From Cyanobacteria bacterium UBA8803 (GTDB lineage Bacteria > Cyanobacteriota > Cyanobacteriia > Cyanobacteriales > Coleofasciculaceae), in contig DNXU01000404.1 of the NCBI GenBank assembly GCA_003505715.1, positions 10,672 through 15,700 on the forward strand: a DNA stretch of 5,029 nt, in the 5' to 3' direction. The notes below the pieces were generated by a model. That model saw only the letters and a list, made by a program, of their open reading frames with translations. It ran no database searches and had not been told where the DNA came from. Made by a program: the position numbers and the translations under genes. Of the stretch, positions 1 to 5,010 are shown in pieces. How positions within the stretch are numbered: position 1 is the first letter of the stretch; every line of letters begins with the position of its first letter.

Positions 1-1
1 A

Positions 2-36
2 TCCCTCATCCCTCACCCCTCTCCCCTCTCCCGTCT
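2..36 (+). repeat. Heptameric tandem repeat, five units, in the open frame of the CHASE2 gene
   Basis: Five consecutive 7-bp units can be read: TCCCTCA twice, CCCCTCT twice and CCCGTCT once. The array may continue beyond the left edge. Heptameric short tandem repeats are well known in cyanobacterial intergenic DNA. Here the array is followed in frame by residues that fit the CHASE2 protein family, so it lies either inside the coding region or at the point where the gene was broken. Because the unit is not a multiple of three, a change in copy number would shift the frame. Confidence 0.75.
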
Positions 37-1754
37 TAGCAGATGACAGTCGAGAACATATGGAACTATTGCTATCGGGGTTGGTAGTGAATCAGGGAGG
101 GCGCTTGGTAGTGAAAAACCCCATTTATCAAGCAGTTTTTAATGCCCAATGGGTGAGCAAACAACTCACTCATCTGCGTCCCTATTCCCAAACCTTTGAT
201 GCCTGGATTGCTGCTCAAGGGCAGGATGAGTCTTGCTTGTTACGGGGGCAAGCGTTGCAAGATGCTTTGGCTTGGGCAATGGGTAAAAGCCTTAGTGACT
301 TGGATTATCAATTTTTAGGAGCCAGTCAGGATTTAGCCAAACGCCAAGCCCAAACCGCGCTAGAAGCAGTTGAACAAGCCAGCCAAATTCTGGCAACTGC
401 AAGGCAAAGAGCTAAACAAGAATTTTTGAAACTGCGCATTGGGTGGGGTTGGATACCGCTGGTTGCTACAGGTGTCAGCGTGCCAATTCTGCTGCTGCGC
501 TTGGGTGGATTGTTACAGGGTGCTGAGTGGAACCTGTTCGATCAATTCGTTCGCTGGCGTCCTGCCGAGCCGCCAGAGCAGAGGGTGGCTATTGTCATCA
601 TTGATGAGTTAGATATCACCAAAGTCGGGCAGTGGCCTATACCAGATGGGGTGCTAGCTCAAGCCATTAAGAATATCAAAGCCCACAAGCCTAGAGCAAT
701 TGGTCTGGATATTTATCGAGATTTAGCCGTGGAACCGGGTCATGCCGAGTTGGTTAATCTGTTTAAATCAAGCCCCAACCTCTTTGGCATTGAAAAAGTG
801 GTGCAACCGACTATTGCCCCACCCCCAGTCCTTAGCCAGCTCGATCAGGTGGGTTTTGCCGATCAAGTGTTGGATGCCGATGGCAAGTTGCGTCGGGGTT
901 TGTTGTCAGTTATTGCTTCTGACAACCAAGTGCGTTACAGTTTGGCCGTGAAACTAGCACTGCACTATCTAGAGGCTGAGGGCTTAATCCTAGAGCCTTT
1001 AGAAGGTGAACCCGATCGCCTGCGTTTGGGCAAAGCCATCTTCGAGCGCTTTGAACGTAACGATGGTGGCTATGTTCGCGCCCAGTCTGGAGGCTACCAA
1101 ATTTTGCTGAACTTTCGAGGCAATCAGGAGCATTTCTCAACATTCTCGCTGAGGCAGGTGCTGGCAAACGATATCCCTCCTGATAGCTTTCGCGATCGCA
1201 TCGTTCCGATCGGTACAACTGCCGAAAGCATCAACGATTTTTTCTACACCCCCTACAGTGACTCTCGTTTTAATTCCCCGAAACGCATGGCTGGGGTAAC
1301 TGTTCATGCCAATATTATTAGTGAAATTATCAGTGCGGCTTTGGAGGGGCGAGCGCTATTTCGCGTTTGGACTGACCCCATAGAATGGTTGTGGATTTTC
1401 GCTTGGGCAGGGGTAGGGACAGCCATCAGCTGGCTGTGGAAGTCCCCTAGCGCGATCGCTGCCCTTATCATCTTTGTTAGTAGTGGACTTCTGGGAGGAT
1501 GCTACCTTGCCTTTTTGCTAGGATGGTGGTTGCCCTTTGTACCCTCGCTGCTGGTGCTTTTGGGTTCGGCAATTATCCTTCCCATCATCACGAACAAGCA
1601 ACTCGAAAAACTCCAGTTCCGCCGCACGCTGGCGTTCCTCTTAGAGGTTTGCCAAGACTATCCAACGGCAGGACGTATTGCTATTGAATACCTCAAGCAA
1701 TCCGAAAGTAAAGAGAATCAGACTTTCATCGATCGCCAGTTGGGCAACGGGTGA
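3..1754 (+). CDS. CHASE2-domain membrane sensor protein, 5'-partial (C-terminal part of a probable AAA-like/CHASE2 fusion)
   Basis: CHASE2 is an extracytoplasmic sensory domain held between membrane helices; its ligands are mostly unknown. Numbering from the first ATG (60), which gives 564 aa: residues 1-95 resemble the cytoplasmic segment that in cyanobacteria follows an AAA-like (AAA_35) ATPase domain, with the typical stretches LLLSGLVVNQGG, LRPYSQTFDAWI and LLRGQALQDALAWA. Residues 95-125 are charged and probably coiled coil. TM1 is at about 130-152. The CHASE2 domain spans about 155-430, with FDQFVRWRP, VAIVIIDELDI, GQWPIP, RAIGLDIY and VHANIISEII. Three more helices lie at about 441-460, 463-486 and 488-510, and the tail is about 54 aa. 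No kinase, cyclase or other output domain follows. The frame is open to the left edge, and the codons before ATG60 read LADDSREH, which continues the family pattern. The real gene therefore probably starts outside the window. ATG60 is the fallback start, with only a weak GAG-type ribosome site. CHASE2 is confident; the AAA fusion is inferred from remembered family sequences. Confidence 0.88.
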   Translation, partial: PSSLTPLPSPVLADDSREHMELLLSGLVVNQGGRLVVKNPIYQAVFNAQWVSKQLTHLRPYSQTFDAWIAAQGQDESCLLRGQALQDALAWAMGKSLSDLDYQFLGASQDLAKRQAQTALEAVEQASQILATARQRAKQEFLKLRIGWGWIPLVATGVSVPILLLRLGGLLQGAEWNLFDQFVRWRPAEPPEQRVAIVIIDELDITKVGQWPIPDGVLAQAIKNIKAHKPRAIGLDIYRDLAVEPGHAELVNLFKSSPNLFGIEKVVQPTIAPPPVLSQLDQVGFADQVLDADGKLRRGLLSVIASDNQVRYSLAVKLALHYLEAEGLILEPLEGEPDRLRLGKAIFERFERNDGGYVRAQSGGYQILLNFRGNQEHFSTFSLRQVLANDIPPDSFRDRIVPIGTTAESINDFFYTPYSDSRFNSPKRMAGVTVHANIISEIISAALEGRALFRVWTDPIEWLWIFAWAGVGTAISWLWKSPSAIAALIIFVSSGLLGGCYLAFLLGWWLPFVPSLLVLLGSAIILPIITNKQLEKLQFRRTLAFLLEVCQDYPTAGRIAIEYLKQSESKENQTFIDRQLGNG

Positions 1755-1784
1755 AAGTCAAGGGATTTTAGGCATTAAGGCAGT

Positions 1785-1930
1785 GTTATATCATGTCCAG
1801 TTAAACACCCATAATATCTGTAGGGGCGGGTTTAGTGACCAATATTAAAGGCTCTCACAGATATGACTTAAATCAAAACCCTCCCTGGCGATAGGTTTTA
1901 TTAGGGTTAATTAACCGGACATGATATTAC
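1785..1930. repeat. MITE-like imperfect palindrome between convergent genes
   Basis: The 19-bp ends, 1785-1803 (GTTATATCATGTCCAGTTA) and 1912-1930, are inverted copies matching at 17 of 19 positions. Inside, AGGGGCGGGTTT at 1822-1833 is partly mirrored by AAACCCTCCCT at 1876-1886, so most of the 146 bp could fold into one long hairpin. There is no coding capacity and no transposase. It fills almost the whole gap between the ends of the CHASE2 gene (1754) and the DUF928 gene (1946), where a hairpin could help end both transcripts. No T-tract follows on either strand, so it is not a classical terminator. I see no clear target-site duplication. Confidence 0.7.
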
Positions 1931-1945
1931 GCACCCTTAAAACCC

Positions 1946-2701
1946 CTAAAATCGGAGCGGTTCAGTAGAGACTACGCCCAATCCTGCGGACTCTAAAAAC
2001 TTAGCCCAGATGTCGGCTAGGATTTTGTTATTAGGTTGCGATCGCTTGACTTGAGCCAAAGCTGTCAGAGCGTCGTACCAAATGCCTTGCTTGCCATACC
2101 AAACAGCTTGCTCTAAGGGAGTTGTCTGGTCTAGCTGATCGAACGTTGATTGGGATGGAGCAACGCGACGCACCCAAGACATGAGAATGGGATCGTTGGG
2201 GTCAAGTACTTCCCCACACATCAGCACCAATGCCCATTGATAATTTTTGCCCACTTCCAGAGCTGGGGAGTCCTGGGATGGCGTGACACTAATAACACCA
2301 GGCGCACTAGATATGGGTATGAAGGTTTCCGAGTAATACTGAGTACCTTCCTCTCTGAAAATTAACACTACTTGCTTGGCAGATGTTTTTGGCAGATAAA
2401 CCCAAAATGTTGGATGAGCAGCTAAGGTCAACCCGTAGTTGGTAGGGGGTACGAGGGCCATTAGAGAAGGTTGGTTGGTTAGTGTATCAGAGGTTACATC
2501 TTGAGGGCATTGCCCGCGCGATCCTGCACCCGCTGTATCTTGTGGCTTGGCGTCATCTGGTGGTGGTTTGAAAAGGACTGGAGAAAGCGAGTCTGAACTG
2601 TTAGAAGTGGATTGGGCAATTGTCGGTTCAACCGCCATGTGTAACAGATTTAACAACAGTCCTGCGGTCAGGAGACTAACAAACTTTTGATTATTTTTCA
2701 T
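1946..2701 (-). CDS. Secreted DUF928 family protein
   Basis: DUF928 proteins are cyanobacterial exported proteins of unknown function. The product is 251 aa from the ATG at 2699-2701. A GTG directly upstream (2702-2704) would add one residue and is nearer to the GAGAAG ribosome-binding sequence, so the start is uncertain by one codon. Numbered from the GTG, residues 1-30 form a signal peptide: a basic start, a hydrophobic core LLTAGLLLNLL, and a likely cleavage after TIA. A Ser/Pro/Asp-rich linker follows (31-58). The DUF928 core shows GAGSRGQCP (59-67), LMALVPPTNYGLTLAAHPTFW (81-101), then YQWALVLMCG and DPNDPILMSWVRRV (155-181). The core holds two cysteines (C66, C163) that could form a disulfide after export. 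The C-terminal 190-250 region is helical and TPR-like in feel (WYGKQGIWYDALTALAQV). The length is normal for the family. It converges on the CHASE2 gene; as I recall, these two families often occur near each other in cyanobacterial genomes, but no common role is established. Confidence 0.88.
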   Translation of the reverse strand: MKNNQKFVSLLTAGLLLNLLHMAVEPTIAQSTSNSSDSLSPVLFKPPPDDAKPQDTAGAGSRGQCPQDVTSDTLTNQPSLMALVPPTNYGLTLAAHPTFWVYLPKTSAKQVVLIFREEGTQYYSETFIPISSAPGVISVTPSQDSPALEVGKNYQWALVLMCGEVLDPNDPILMSWVRRVAPSQSTFDQLDQTTPLEQAVWYGKQGIWYDALTALAQVKRSQPNNKILADIWAKFLESAGLGVVSTEPLRF

Positions 2702-2723
2702 CACAAGCTAATTTCTTCTCAGA

Positions 2724-2752
2724 AATCTCCTAGGTCAAGTCTTCCATGTCAA
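2724..2752 (-). promoter_or_regulatory. Candidate promoter of the DUF928 gene
   Basis: On the minus strand a perfect TTGACA (-35; 2747-2752) is followed after 17 bp by GAGATT (2724-2729), a poor -10 with three of six consensus bases. The position, about 25 bp before the start codon, would give a very short leader. The -35 box overlaps the end of the 13-bp repeat at 2751-2763, so the repeat may have brought it. The evidence is weak. Confidence 0.3.
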
Positions 2753-2763
2753 GGACTTACGCA
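2751..2763 (-). repeat. 13-bp dispersed repeat AAGGACTTACGCA, copy 1
   Basis: The same 13 bases occur in the same orientation at 4796-4808. Each copy lies upstream of a minus-strand gene: about 50 bp before DUF928 and about 95 bp before YbjN. The minus-strand reading TGCGTAAGTCCTT is a word I associate with dispersed cyanobacterial repeats. It could be an end of a decayed small mobile element or a shared regulatory word. Confidence 0.6.
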
Positions 2764-2814
2764 AATTAAACTTTTTTACTCTACTTCTAGGATAGCCATA
2801 TGTTTTTCAGGAAG

Positions 2815-2842
2815 AGGGGCAAGGGAGAGGGATGAAGGATGA
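2815..2842. repeat. Degenerate heptameric tandem repeat, four units
   Basis: Four 7-bp units read AGGGGCA, AGGGAGA, GGGATGA and AGGATGA. Their reverse complements (for example TCATCCC, TCTCCCT) resemble the units at the left window edge, so both arrays belong to one low-complexity heptamer class. It lies in non-coding DNA upstream of the DUF928 gene. Confidence 0.6.
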
Positions 2843-2872
2843 TATCCAGTCCGGTAGCACCTTTCCTTGTAT

Positions 2873-2913
2873 AAAAAAAGTTCGTAGTAATCACTTCAGT
2901 GGTTACTACGAAC
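2873..2913 (-). terminator. Rho-independent terminator hairpin, minus strand
   Basis: A 15-bp stem (2880-2894 with 2899-2913) closes on a TTCA/TGAA loop. All positions pair except one T opposite G, which is a wobble pair in one strand's RNA. On the minus strand the stem is followed directly by seven Ts (complement of 2873-2879), the classical terminator form. It would end transcripts from the SLH gene about 180 bp after its stop and insulate DUF928. On the plus strand no T-run follows. The stem sequence GTTCGTAGTAA...TTACTACGAAC looks like a palindrome dispersed in many cyanobacterial genomes, so a repeat may have been adopted as a terminator. Confidence 0.75.
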
Positions 2914-2958
2914 AATGAACTCCTATTCCATACCCTGAAGTTTCATACTAGGTTTTTA

Positions 2959-3010
2959 GGGAATGGGGAATGGGTTTACCCTGAGCATAGCTGAAGGGGA
3001 ATAGGGAATT
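2959..3010. repeat. Composite repeat: GGGAATN heptamers flanking a dispersed repeat core
   Basis: Two GGGAATG units (2959-2972) precede and two GGGAATN units (2997-3010) follow a core with TTACCCTGAGCATAGCTGAA. The reverse complement of 2983-3001 (TTCCCCTTCAGCTATGCTC) matches the right edge of the window (5011-5029) at 17 of 19 positions, so this is one copy of an interspersed element. The word CTTCGGCTACGCTCAG and its variants are familiar from many cyanobacterial intergenic regions. No coding potential is visible. Confidence 0.65.
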
Positions 3011-3028
3011 CAAGAGCTGTGTATTTTC

Positions 3029-3071
3029 TTAAGCTGACCCATATTGCGAACGTAAACAAGGGGCAGCTTAA
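3029..3071. repeat. Inverted repeat just downstream of the SLH gene
   Basis: Two 12-nt arms, TTAAGCTGACCC (3029-3040) and GGGGCAGCTTAA (3060-3071), pair with a single mismatch around a 19-nt loop. The arm nearer the gene begins about 22 bp after the SLH stop codon. No T-run follows on the minus strand, so it is more likely a 3'-end stabilising hairpin or a small repeat than a full terminator. Confidence 0.45.
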
Positions 3072-3092
3072 TTCTCAATGAGGCCAGGAGCG

Positions 3093-4076
3093 TCACGGTT
3101 TAACAATATACTTTGATGGCATCGCTTCTGCTTTACCTGTTTGCACTAAAGCTTGATAAATTAAAGCGGCAACCTCAGCACGAGTGGCATTCTTATTCGG
3201 GTTAAGGGACTTGGGTTCGGGGTAATTCACTACCAGTCCAGTTTCTGTGGCAGCGCTCACCTTTTGAGTGGCATACTTGGGAATCTGGTTGGCATCCTGA
3301 TAGGTTTGTAGAATCTCACTAGGAGCTTTGGTATTCTTTAAACCTAAGCCGCTAGCAAGGGCTACTAAAACTTGCACCTTGGGAATGGGTTGCTCCGGTT
3401 GAAAGGTATTGCGAGGATATCCCCGTAAAAAACCAGTTTTAGTTGATTCTTGAATTGCTGACCATGCCCAGAATTTAGGGGATACGTCCTTAAAGTTAGA
3501 TGCCTGCAATGTGGGTTTTTGCTCAAACGCTTTCTTCACTAAAGCTGAAAATTCGGCACGATTGATCGAGCTATTGGGCCTGAAGGTGCCGTCTGGGAAG
3601 CCAGTCATGATTTGACGACTCACCAATGCTTGGATGTAAGGACGTGCCCAAAAGTCTTCCTTAATATCTACAAAGTTTACAGTTGCTACAGGGCTTGTGG
3701 TAGGTGTTACTGTGGTGGTTTTTGCCATCGGCACTGATGGCGCTGGAGCTAAAATTATAGCTCTAGAGCCGCTGTTAGCTTCTTTGGCAGGTAACGGAGC
3801 CGATGGTGTAGGAGATGTCACCGGAGCGATCGCCGTCGCTGGGGGGGAAGGGGTTGCTTCGGGTAGGGGAGTGGTTGGGATAGCTGCTGGTTCTACCTGG
3901 GTTGTGCGATCAGGAGTCGGTGAGGCAATTAATCGCCTCAGGTCGAATCCTTTGTTTTTTTGGCCGAGCGTGACAATTAGGACTGTACCGATGGCGGCGA
4001 AGGCAACGATTATACCAATCAATTCATCCAGACCAAGTTTAGATGGGTTTTGATCGGGCGGTGGTAGATTGTTCAT
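3093..4076 (-). CDS. SLH-domain protein with N-terminal membrane anchor
   Basis: SLH domains bind cell-wall polymers and tether proteins to the peptidoglycan layer. The product is 327 aa from ATG at 4076. A TTG at 4104-4106 would add ten residues, but ATG is preferred: MNNLPPPDQN looks like the N-terminus of related cyanobacterial SLH proteins as I recall them, and the TATAAT at 4120-4125 would leave almost no leader before the TTG. Residues 1-15 are polar, 16-38 form one transmembrane helix (ELIGIIVAFAAIGTVLIVTL), and 52-132 form a Pro/Thr/Ala/Ser-rich linker. Three SLH repeats follow: 135-185 (FVDIKEDFWA, GFPDGTFRP, NRAEF), 195-245 (FKDVSPKFWA, GYPRNTFQP, with the usual TRAE replaced by PKVQV) and 259-310 (TRAEV). 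The protein is probably held in the inner membrane with its SLH part in the periplasm. No OprB-type porin barrel follows, unlike in major cyanobacterial SLH porins. YbjN lies upstream on the same strand, 117 bp away. Confidence 0.9.
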   Translation of the reverse strand: MNNLPPPDQNPSKLGLDELIGIIVAFAAIGTVLIVTLGQKNKGFDLRRLIASPTPDRTTQVEPAAIPTTPLPEATPSPPATAIAPVTSPTPSAPLPAKEANSGSRAIILAPAPSVPMAKTTTVTPTTSPVATVNFVDIKEDFWARPYIQALVSRQIMTGFPDGTFRPNSSINRAEFSALVKKAFEQKPTLQASNFKDVSPKFWAWSAIQESTKTGFLRGYPRNTFQPEQPIPKVQVLVALASGLGLKNTKAPSEILQTYQDANQIPKYATQKVSAATETGLVVNYPEPKSLNPNKNATRAEVAALIYQALVQTGKAEAMPSKYIVKP

Positions 4077-4119
4077 CAGCAATCCCGGTTTTTCCTCGTT
4101 CTGCAAGTACTTAGATGCA

Positions 4120-4125
4120 ATTATA
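4120..4125 (-). promoter_or_regulatory. Candidate -10 box (TATAAT) of the SLH gene
   Basis: A perfect TATAAT reads on the minus strand 43 bp before the ATG at 4076. There is no good -35 at 16-18 bp; the nearest resemblance, TTGCGA, is about 20 bp upstream. The spacer contains a HIP1 octamer (4129-4136). If real, it gives the SLH gene its own promoter, with a leader of about 35 nt. Confidence 0.4.
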
Positions 4126-4193
4126 TGAGCGATCGCTTACAACTCTCGCAATGAAAATCCTTCTTCCCCTGTTTCCTATTTTCCAGCTAGAGG

Positions 4194-4700
4194 TCAAGCA
4201 TCACCAAACTCAGCCTGTAAGGCTTCATCGTTGTCATCTGCGATCGTGGCGACTACAGTAATAGCACGAGAAATTTCGCCCGGTGAAAGTTCTGCGACAG
4301 TCCGCGATGATAACACTACCACTTGATCTTCAACTATACCGAAACGAGATTCAAACGTATCAGACCAGTTCATTTCCAAGAGCTTGCGCATCAACTGCGT
4401 CTCATTCTTAGCGGGTAACTGAAGGATGGAAGACCAAACGGTTAAAGTGTCATCATCAGTAACACCTGTTAATTCCACAAAGACTTCGACGCTACCATAC
4501 TTAAACTTCCACAGGTAGCCTTCTTCTTCGTTGCGGCTCACCATCGCGCTGTCTTCTTCTGCCAGACTGGAGATCACCGTTTCAATAATCTCCACATGGT
4601 TGGTAGCTACCACATCTTCAATTAACTCAGTAGAGACTATCTCTTCCGTTGACAAGGTTTCAGTGGAGAGCGTTTCCGGATTTTGCTTTTGGGTCGTCAT
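4194..4700 (-). CDS. YbjN domain-containing protein
   Basis: YbjN-family proteins share the fold of type III secretion chaperones and are thought to act as cytoplasmic regulators or protein-binding factors; the exact role in cyanobacteria is unknown. The product is 168 aa from ATG at 4698-4700, without a signal peptide or membrane helix. Residues 1-33 are acidic and Ser/Thr-rich, with the small repeat ETLST-ETLST (9-18) and the related STEEI and STELI. The YbjN domain covers about 35-166, with HVEIIETVISSLAEED, GYLWKFKYGSVEVFVELTG (61-79), LTVWSSILQLPAKNE, LMRKLLEMNWSDTFESRFG (103-121) and VAELSPGEISRAITVVATIAD (135-155). The GEISRAI...ADDNDE end is characteristic of the cyanobacterial members I know. 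No clear Shine-Dalgarno precedes the ATG; instead the palindrome AACCGGTT (4701-4708) abuts it. No terminator is visible after the stop, so some read-through into the SLH gene is possible. Confidence 0.88.
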   Translation of the reverse strand: MTTQKQNPETLSTETLSTEEIVSTELIEDVVATNHVEIIETVISSLAEEDSAMVSRNEEEGYLWKFKYGSVEVFVELTGVTDDDTLTVWSSILQLPAKNETQLMRKLLEMNWSDTFESRFGIVEDQVVVLSSRTVAELSPGEISRAITVVATIADDNDEALQAEFGDA

Positions 4701-4795
4701 AACCGGTTCTGTAGAATGATCTTGGGGTGCTTATGCCCAGTATCACCTCTGGGTGCCCTTGTTGACACTTTTAGCCTATTAGTTTTCTTAATTTA

Positions 4796-4808
4796 AAGGA
4801 CTTACGCA
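4796..4808 (-). repeat. 13-bp dispersed repeat AAGGACTTACGCA, copy 2
   Basis: This is identical to 2751-2763 and in the same orientation. It is followed by two similar 9-bp words, CCTCTATGA (4812-4820) and CCTCTATTA (4822-4830). It marks the start of a repeat-rich stretch running to the window edge. Confidence 0.6.
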
Positions 4809-4833
4809 GAACCTCTATGAGCCTCTATTAGTA

Positions 4834-4862
4834 GGGTGTGTTATGCGGTAGCTCTCCGCACC
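4834..4862. repeat. Probable truncated palindromic repeat (GGTGTGTTATGCGG...CCGCACC)
   Basis: TGCGG (4844-4848) and CCGCA (4856-4860) form a short stem around TAGCTCT, and GGTG (4835-4838) can meet CACC (4859-4862) outside it. The left arm carries extra bases (TGTTAT) with no partner on the right. It looks like a remnant of the common cyanobacterial GGTGCGTTA...TAACGCACC palindrome with its right arm shortened where the next element begins. Confidence 0.35.
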
Positions 4863-4978
4863 ATAGGGAGTCTTGCACCAATGTCATTAAGCCTAGAAAA
4901 GCCAGATTTTTGGCGATCGCATCAACGGAAAATCAATGGTTCTGGTCGGTTATTGAGAATGGTGCAAGACCCCCCATG
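4862..4978. repeat. 117-bp MITE-like palindromic element
   Basis: The 19-bp ends, CATAGGGAGTCTTGCACCA (4862-4880) and 4960-4978, are inverted copies matching at 17 of 19 positions, with 11 perfect inner bases (4870-4880 with 4960-4970). Similarity continues inwards (ATGTCATTAA against the complement of TTATTGAGAAT), and GATTTT (4905-4910) mirrors AAAATC (4929-4934). All pairs share one centre near 4920, so the whole unit could form one long hairpin. A HIP1 site (4913-4920) lies at its apex. There is no open reading frame and no obvious target-site duplication. It may be a non-autonomous mobile element or a structured RNA. Confidence 0.72.
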
Positions 4979-5010
4979 AGCTTCGTACAAAACAAAGAAT
5001 GAAAGCTTAA

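Larger units (their letters stand above)
2702..3092. other. Gene-free stretch between SLH and DUF928 genes
   Basis: About 390 bp without a credible gene. It carries, in order, a candidate DUF928 promoter, the 13-bp repeat, degenerate heptamers, the minus-strand terminator, the composite GGGAATN repeat and a hairpin near the SLH stop. It seems to be an accumulation site for small repeats rather than a hidden gene. Confidence 0.6.

Noticed and set aside
910..1218. Minus-strand open frame of about 100 codons inside the CHASE2 gene
   Set aside because: Lies wholly opposite a well-supported coding region; its translation is rich in Arg, Ser and Cys, has no recognisable family and no ribosome site.
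2815..3010. CRISPR array suggested by recurring short G-rich units
   Set aside because: The units are 7 bp, adjacent and degenerate; there are no 20-40 bp repeats with unique spacers and no cas genes.
3697..4053. Plus-strand open frame of 118 codons opposite the SLH gene
   Set aside because: Its Gly/Ala/Val-rich translation is the mirror of the Pro/Thr/Ala linker codons of the SLH protein, a usual shadow effect.
4104..4106. TTG as the SLH start codon
   Set aside because: The ATG at 4076 fits the family N-terminus better, and the TATAAT box would leave only a few bases of leader before the TTG.
4658..4676. Tandem repeat in the 5' end of YbjN (ETLST twice) as a mobile or variable repeat
   Set aside because: Only two units, diverged at the DNA level; it is a small old duplication in a low-complexity tail.
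4531..4719. Plus-strand open frame opposite the start of the YbjN gene
   Set aside because: Ser/Val-rich shadow of the acidic, Ser/Thr-rich N-terminus of YbjN; no independent support.
4762..4767. Perfect TTGACA on the plus strand
   Set aside because: No adequate -10 at 16-18 bp and no gene on the plus strand downstream within the window.
4862..4978. Riboswitch or tRNA-like RNA upstream of YbjN
   Set aside because: The structure is a single long palindrome about 160 bp from the start codon; no riboswitch consensus or cloverleaf can be recognised.
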